The notes below the pieces were generated by a model. That model was not told where the DNA came from. It did no database searches and saw only the letters and a list, made by a program, of their open reading frames with translations. 64,000 bases of DNA, from assembly GCA_900540375.1 (NCBI GenBank), contig UQFS01000005.1, forward strand, positions 1-64,000, written 5' to 3'. The translations under genes and the position numbers were made by a program. Positions 60,801-64,000 of the stretch are shown one piece after another. This DNA comes from an uncultured Prevotella sp. GTDB lineage: Bacteria > Bacteroidota > Bacteroidia > Bacteroidales > Bacteroidaceae. Position 1 is the first letter of the stretch, and each line of letters begins with the position of its first letter.

Positions 60801-61490
60801 GTTGCCGCTGAGGACCTCGTCTTGCAGGTTGCCGCCATAACCGTAGATTTTCACCTTGTTGATGTCTGAGAAGCCTGCCTGGCGTACGAGACTGCTGCTG
60901 AGCTGATAGATGCCCGACGCCGGCACGCGTATCTTTACCCACCGGCCGGAAGCCAAGACGGAATGCGAGGCGTAGCGGTCAGTGTTGAGTGTTGAATGTT
61001 GCGTATTGGCTTTTGCCATCCGTCGTGACGATGTTGTGGCGACCTTTGCGTCTACACGCAGCATGAAGCTGGCCAGGATCTGGTATCTGTCATTACGGTA
61101 GACGAGCGGGCAGAACGACAGTTGCAGGTTGGGACGGCGGCGGTTCATCACCACCTGATGCTCGATGGCGGGCAGCTTCGGCAGCGGCGTACTGCTCAGC
61201 CGGTGATAAGCCTCGATGTCGCTCTCTGCCATATCTACAAACTCGGGGTAGAGGATGGAGGGCGTATAGACCGAGTCGGCATAGTTCGTCGGCAGTGCGA
61301 TGGTATAGGTAAACCGTGGCAGCGTGCTGTCGATACGCACCTGCTCATTGGTCAGGTTGAAGAAACGCTGGGCGGAGAGAGGGAGGGTGAGGAAAAGGAG
61401 GAAAAGGAGAGACCAAGTCCTCTCCCTAGCCCTTCCACTGGGGGGAGGGAAAGAGCAGTAGGGTAAAGGGCGATATGTGGGGGCTTTCAT
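57876..61490 (-). CDS. porU: Type IX secretion sortase PorU
   Basis: A protein of about 1204 residues, the cell-surface sortase of the type IX system. It has a signal peptide (SLLFLLFLTLPLSAQ), a gingipain-like C25 peptidase domain with the catalytic His in LIMDYAGHGSAGL and the Cys in LPLWITASCDIMAFDD, and a C-terminal sorting-type domain (VFDMSGRTLWKH, TGVYLYRVRMRTDG). The start at 61490 is chosen because the signal peptide follows within 50 residues; other in-frame ATGs lie up to 61577. The N-terminus is partly encoded by a CT-rich repeat, and NTQHSTLNT (near 60980-61001) by another repeat. Confidence 0.9.
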   Translation of the reverse strand: MKAPTYRPLPYCSFPPPSGRARERTWSLLFLLFLTLPLSAQRFFNLTNEQVRIDSTLPRFTYTIALPTNYADSVYTPSILYPEFVDMAESDIEAYHRLSSTPLPKLPAIEHQVVMNRRRPNLQLSFCPLVYRNDRYQILASFMLRVDAKVATTSSRRMAKANTQHSTLNTDRYASHSVLASGRWVKIRVPASGIYQLSSSLVRQAGFSDINKVKIYGYGGNLQDEVLSGNTLKALDDLPEVEQCIVGGKHLFYAKGPVSWSSNTAARRTRNFYSDYGYYFLTESNDSVGTVDSTTFLKKYYPTADDYHSLYEVDGYSWYHGGRNLFDSETISKGNTKRLVLSNLSKSKTGKLSVAVTAGQASTVQIMLNDSVLGTMSIKLSGGEYNDYNKGGESYATYAINTLHANDTVKIMCTDGGPLRLDYVSMAWSGPMPKPDLSSTFPTPSLVGTISNQDHHADTATDMVIIIPSSGKYLEQAQRLADFHEQHDSLRVRIVKANELYNEFSSGTPDANAYRRYLKMLYDRAATDTDLPRYLLLFGRGVWDNRMLTSDCCGLDTDDYLLCHESENSFNAVLCYVDDGFFTRLDDGEGGDPMTKDMDDIAVGRFPVTSVEEAKTMVDKTIAYAENSNAGAWQNELMFMGDDGNNNLHMNDENENADYIEALHPEFVLKKVMWDAYTEQASATGHTYPEVSAIIKRQQQNGALIMDYAGHGSAGLIAHEGVLKLSDFQTFSNTNLPLWITASCDIMAFDDIEDNIGTAAVVNPNGGAVAFFGTTRTVLASYNKLINRAFLTAVLSRKDGKALTLGEAQRQAKNQMIITGRDRTVNKLQYSLLGDPALRLNLPELCVVIDSINGISTTSGTRPKFKAGSIARVTGHVNKTNAESFSGVATAVVRDSKEKIVCKENYSAEADSAFVFYSRNKILYTGSDSIRQGRFAFTFSVPMDINYSDDTGLVNVYAVNNEHTSIANGVSDHFFVGGSTTASADTIGPKLFCYLNTPEFQNGGTVNCTPYFVAEISDTSGINATGNGVGHDLQLIIDGDANKVYSLNDEFTYDFGSYTSGRTAYSIPSLEPGKHTLTFRVWDILNNSSAATLNFVVAKSLQPTISSVGVSKNPAYNTTTFIVSHDMAGSKVDVCIEVFDMSGRTLWKHADTSVTNFGTYTKDWDLCDSQGCRLQTGVYLYRVRMRTDGSSYASKTQKLIIIRQ
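60980..61001. repeat. TTGAATGTTGA-type repeat inside porU
   Basis: The sequence AGTGTTGAGTGTTGAATGTT lies within the porU reading frame and encodes QHSTLNT on the minus strand. It matches the intergenic repeats at 22709-22780 and 25911-25967. Confidence 0.65.
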
Positions 61491-61625
61491 TTTTCCTTGT
61501 CGTTTAGTCATAGAGAACATAGAGATTATAGAACTCATAGAGGAATATAACTCATCGGGATTATTGGGTGGGCTCATTCCCTCCTCTCGGGGGGGAGGGT
61601 TAGAGAGAGGGTCCGAGGGTTTCTT

Positions 61626-62243
61626 TTATTTGCAATTAAACTCCATCACCTTCCTCTCTTCGAGATATCCTTCCAGATGGTCGTCGATGTATACGGGACC
61701 TACGCCGGCGGGAGTACCCGTGAAGAGGATGTCGCCCGTCTTCAGCGTGAAGTACTGGCTGATGTAGGCGATGATCTCGTCGGTCTTATAGAGCATGTCG
61801 GCCGTGCAACCCTCCTGCACCGTCTGTCCGTTGATGTCGAGATGAAAGCGCAGGGCGTTGAGGTCGCGGAACTTCTCCTTTGGCACCCACTCTCCGAGAC
61901 AGGCAGCACCGTCGAAGCCCTTGGCCAGATCCCAGGGCTGTCCCGCTGCCGACAGCTTATGTTGCAACTCGCGCGCCGTGAAGTCGATGCCCACTGTCAA
62001 TGCGTCGTAGTAGCGGGGCGCAAAGCGCACGGGCACCGTCTTGCCGAGTTTACAGATGCGCACCACCACCTCGGTCTCATATTCTATGCGTCCCAAGTGG
62101 TCGGGGATGAAAAACGGCTTATGGTCCTTCAGCAGACTGGAGTCAGCCTTGAGAAAGATCACGGGTTCATCCGGTTTCTTTAACGTACCGTGCATCTCTT
62201 TATTGTGCGCGGCATAATTCATTCCGATGCAGAATATCTTCAT
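61626..62243 (-). CDS. Fumarylacetoacetate hydrolase family protein
   Basis: A 205-residue FAH-fold protein. The opening IFCIGMNYAAHNKEM, metal-binding acidic residues in IEYETEVVVRI and VGIDFTARELQHKL, and ILFTGTPAGVGP match the short FAH-family hydrolases/decarboxylases (YcgM-like). The true substrate is uncertain; oxaloacetate decarboxylase or acylpyruvase activity is common. It begins 10 bp after the GH53 gene on the same strand. Confidence 0.88.
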   Translation of the reverse strand: MKIFCIGMNYAAHNKEMHGTLKKPDEPVIFLKADSSLLKDHKPFFIPDHLGRIEYETEVVVRICKLGKTVPVRFAPRYYDALTVGIDFTARELQHKLSAAGQPWDLAKGFDGAACLGEWVPKEKFRDLNALRFHLDINGQTVQEGCTADMLYKTDEIIAYISQYFTLKTGDILFTGTPAGVGPVYIDDHLEGYLEERKVMEFNCK

Positions 62244-62253
62244 AATATGTGAC

Positions 62254-63546
62254 TTATCTCACGATGATCTTTTTCTTGTGCTGGATATACACGCCGCTGT
62301 CCTTGGGCTGGCTGACGCTGCGGCCGCTGAGATCGTAGTAGCTATCATCGGTCGTCTTCGACATGTTGACTTTCAGCTGGCTGATGCCCGTGGAGGTAGT
62401 GGCGTACTTGGCCAGTGCAGTGAAGGCTGGGGTAGCGCGTCCGGTGTTGCTGTCGAAGAGCGGGGCGTTGTACCATCCGCTGAGACTTGTACCCTTGGCG
62501 TTGTACTCCGGCCACCACCAGAAGAGGCCGTTGACATGGCTGTGCTTGTTGAGCATGGCGATGAGATCGTCGGTGAACTGCTTCTGGCCTTCGTCGCTAT
62601 AGGGCCATACCTTCGTGGCGTCGTAGGTGGTTCCGCCGACGGCCCAAGCGTAGGGGTATCCGGTCTCCACCACCATGATCTCTTTCTTCGGCCAGCCTGT
62701 TTCCAGCTTTGTGATCGCCCCGTCGAGCTCACTCAGCGCGCCATGGAAATAGGGATAGTAGCTCAGTCCGATGACGTCATAGTCGATGCCGTATGTGTTC
62801 ATCTTGCTGAAGAAGTTGGTCAGCGCCTTATATTCTTTGTTGTCGTTTTGCTGTGAGATGGACACGCGCTCTACGTGCAGGATGATTTTTGCCGAAGGAC
62901 ACGTCTTGCGCACGGCTTGCGTAGCCTGCTTGAGCAGGTTGGCGAAGCGGTCCCAGTTGGCTGTTGACGAAGGCCAGCACTGCTTCAGCGTGCCGTTCGG
63001 GCGTCCCCACAGCATGCCGTAGGAGATCTCGTTGCCGGTCTGTACGAGGTCGGGCTCGGCATCGGCGGCTTTCAGTTGGGTCAGAACGTCGGCGGTGTAG
63101 CTGTACACTTCCTGTGCGAGGTCGCCGCCGCCGAGGCTCTTCCATTCCTCAGGTGTCCACTGCTTGGCGGGGTCGGCCCAGGTGTCAGAGTAGTGGATGT
63201 CGAGCATGAACTTCATGCCGGCGTCCTTGATGCGCTTGCCCAGGGTTTTCACCCATGCGATGTCCTGGCAGACGTTGTCGTCGGTACTCCATGTATAGGG
63301 CGCACTGCTGTTGGTAGTCTGCTTCTTCGGGTTGACGAAGAGGCGCACGCGCATGGCGTTCATGCCCACCTGCTTGCTGTAGGTGATGAGGTCGCTGATC
63401 GACTGTCCGTCGTGGGTGTAGTAGGTGGCTCCGGCCTGCTCATAGCGGGGGAGCATTGAGATGTCGCCGCCAGCAAGTTTCTGCGCACGGGCTGTGCACA
63501 GCGACAGTGCGAGGGCGGGGATGAGAAGATCGGTACGAATATTCAT
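62254..63546 (-). CDS. GH53 endo-beta-1,4-galactanase with type IX-like C-terminus
   Basis: A 430-residue secreted glycosidase that cuts beta-1,4-galactan of plant pectin. It has a signal peptide (LLIPALALSLCTARAQ), the GH53 opening GGDISMLPRYEQAGATYY, the acid/base Glu in LVQTGNEISYGMLW and the nucleophile Glu in EIMVVETGYPYAW. The last 30 residues (YYDLSGRSVSQ, GVYIQHKKKIIVR) look like a type IX sorting tail. The start at 63546 fits the signal peptide; an upstream ATG at 63573 adds a His-rich run that lies over the promoter. Confidence 0.9.
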   Translation of the reverse strand: MNIRTDLLIPALALSLCTARAQKLAGGDISMLPRYEQAGATYYTHDGQSISDLITYSKQVGMNAMRVRLFVNPKKQTTNSSAPYTWSTDDNVCQDIAWVKTLGKRIKDAGMKFMLDIHYSDTWADPAKQWTPEEWKSLGGGDLAQEVYSYTADVLTQLKAADAEPDLVQTGNEISYGMLWGRPNGTLKQCWPSSTANWDRFANLLKQATQAVRKTCPSAKIILHVERVSISQQNDNKEYKALTNFFSKMNTYGIDYDVIGLSYYPYFHGALSELDGAITKLETGWPKKEIMVVETGYPYAWAVGGTTYDATKVWPYSDEGQKQFTDDLIAMLNKHSHVNGLFWWWPEYNAKGTSLSGWYNAPLFDSNTGRATPAFTALAKYATTSTGISQLKVNMSKTTDDSYYDLSGRSVSQPKDSGVYIQHKKKIIVR

Positions 63547-63570
63547 TTCATGCATGTGATGATGATGTTG

Positions 63571-63601
63571 CAAATTTAATTAAAAAAAAGGAGAACACAA
63601 A
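63571..63601 (-). promoter_or_regulatory. Promoter of the GH53 gene
   Basis: On the minus strand TTTG (63601-63598), a 19-nt spacer and TAAATTTG (63578-63571) fit the consensus. The start site would be near 63564, about 18 nt before the chosen start codon. Confidence 0.6.
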
Positions 63602-64000
63602 ATCGTGCCCCGCCTTTTTCTGCGCTACATGGTTTCTCACAGATGAGCAGCCTCACCCCCCACCCCCTCTCCAAGGGGAGAGGGGAGTGACATGCTTCAA
63701 GAAACGAAAAGCTCTCACAAAGCTGATCAGCGATGATGGTTACGCATCTGTGTAGATCTGTGTAAATCTGTGAGAAGAAATAATCGTGAGAGAGTGTCAC
63801 ACAGATCTCACAGATTCTCACAGTTCCTTACTATCACGTTGCCTATCGGGTTGAAGGGTTTCATATCCGTGTAAATCCGTGTAAATCTGTGAGGAATAAA
63901 AAGTCTCAGTGAGAATATCTCGGAATAATCCACGAAACTATGACTTGACACTTATAAAGATCCGTGGAAGAACAACAAAAAAACTACCGCGCTTTTGTAT
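63602..64000. other. Gene-free end of the window with repeats
   Basis: No convincing ORF. It holds a CT-rich hairpin at 63664-63685 (CCCCTCTCC/GGAGAGGGG) and, at 63744-63896, many copies of ATCTGTGTAAATCTGTG and the complementary CACAGAT motif, which could pair with each other. Confidence 0.5.

Noticed and set aside
63576..63821. An 81-codon minus-strand frame upstream of GH53
   Set aside because: It translates the CT-rich hairpin and CTGTG repeats and overlaps the GH53 promoter; no independent support.

Overview
The window reads as chromosome of an anaerobic Bacteroidales bacterium, most likely Prevotella in the broad sense. Evidence seen in the sequence: Bacteroidetes-type promoters (TTG or TTTG, 19-21 nt, TAnnTTTG) before many genes, few Shine-Dalgarno sequences, a type IX secretion gene pair (porU-porV), a FecR/ECF-sigma/TonB-type receptor set, desulfoferrodoxin, an imelysin lipoprotein and a di-haem lipoprotein. 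No rRNA, tRNA, CRISPR array, integrase or transposase was recognised.

Layout. 1-2.2 kb: ribosomal operon rplM-rpsI-rpsB-tsf on the minus strand, with tsf cut by the window edge. 2.3-25.9 kb: a long surface-polysaccharide region. It holds UDP-galactopyranose mutase, a flippase, a WbbI-like galactofuranosyltransferase, a GT14-type transferase, further transferases, a LicD phosphotransferase facing an IspD-like cytidylyltransferase plus extended SDR, two related polytopic membrane proteins, and a UbiA/HAD/GtrA set resembling polyprenyl-phosphate pentose synthesis. Two O-acyltransferases and an EptA-like phosphoethanolamine transferase lie upstream. Two paralogous AAA-ATPase/PD-(D/E)XK genes each sit directly before a transferase gene.

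26.0-35.8 kb: an iron/redox region with desulfoferrodoxin, a double Rid-fold protein, a ResB/CcsA cytochrome c assembly protein, the operon porin-imelysin-di-haem lipoprotein, and a divergent hemerythrin/LuxR-type regulator. The porin operon and the regulator have promoters that share the same 15-bp element, the same spacing to the -7 box and the same distance to the start codon. This points to a common control circuit and is the strongest unexplained signal here. A candidate ncRNA of about 190 nt, with promoter and terminator, follows the regulator.

36.2-38.2 kb: two more glycosyltransferases. 39-51.3 kb: an ORF6N protein, an M23/LysM peptidase, a receptor/anti-sigma/ECF-sigma set, a MacA/MacB-like export operon and an MsbA-like exporter. 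51.4-57.8 kb: NAD kinase, a DJ-1 family protein, ispD, recG, ispF and porV. 57.9-63.5 kb: porU, a FAH-family hydrolase and a GH53 endo-galactanase carrying a likely type IX sorting tail.

Intergenic DNA is rich in repeats: an 88-bp tandem repeat whose last copy forms the licD promoter, a 52-bp perfect palindrome with a second copy 25 kb away, CT-rich hairpins that also occur inside coding sequence, and short TTGAATGTTGA-type repeats.
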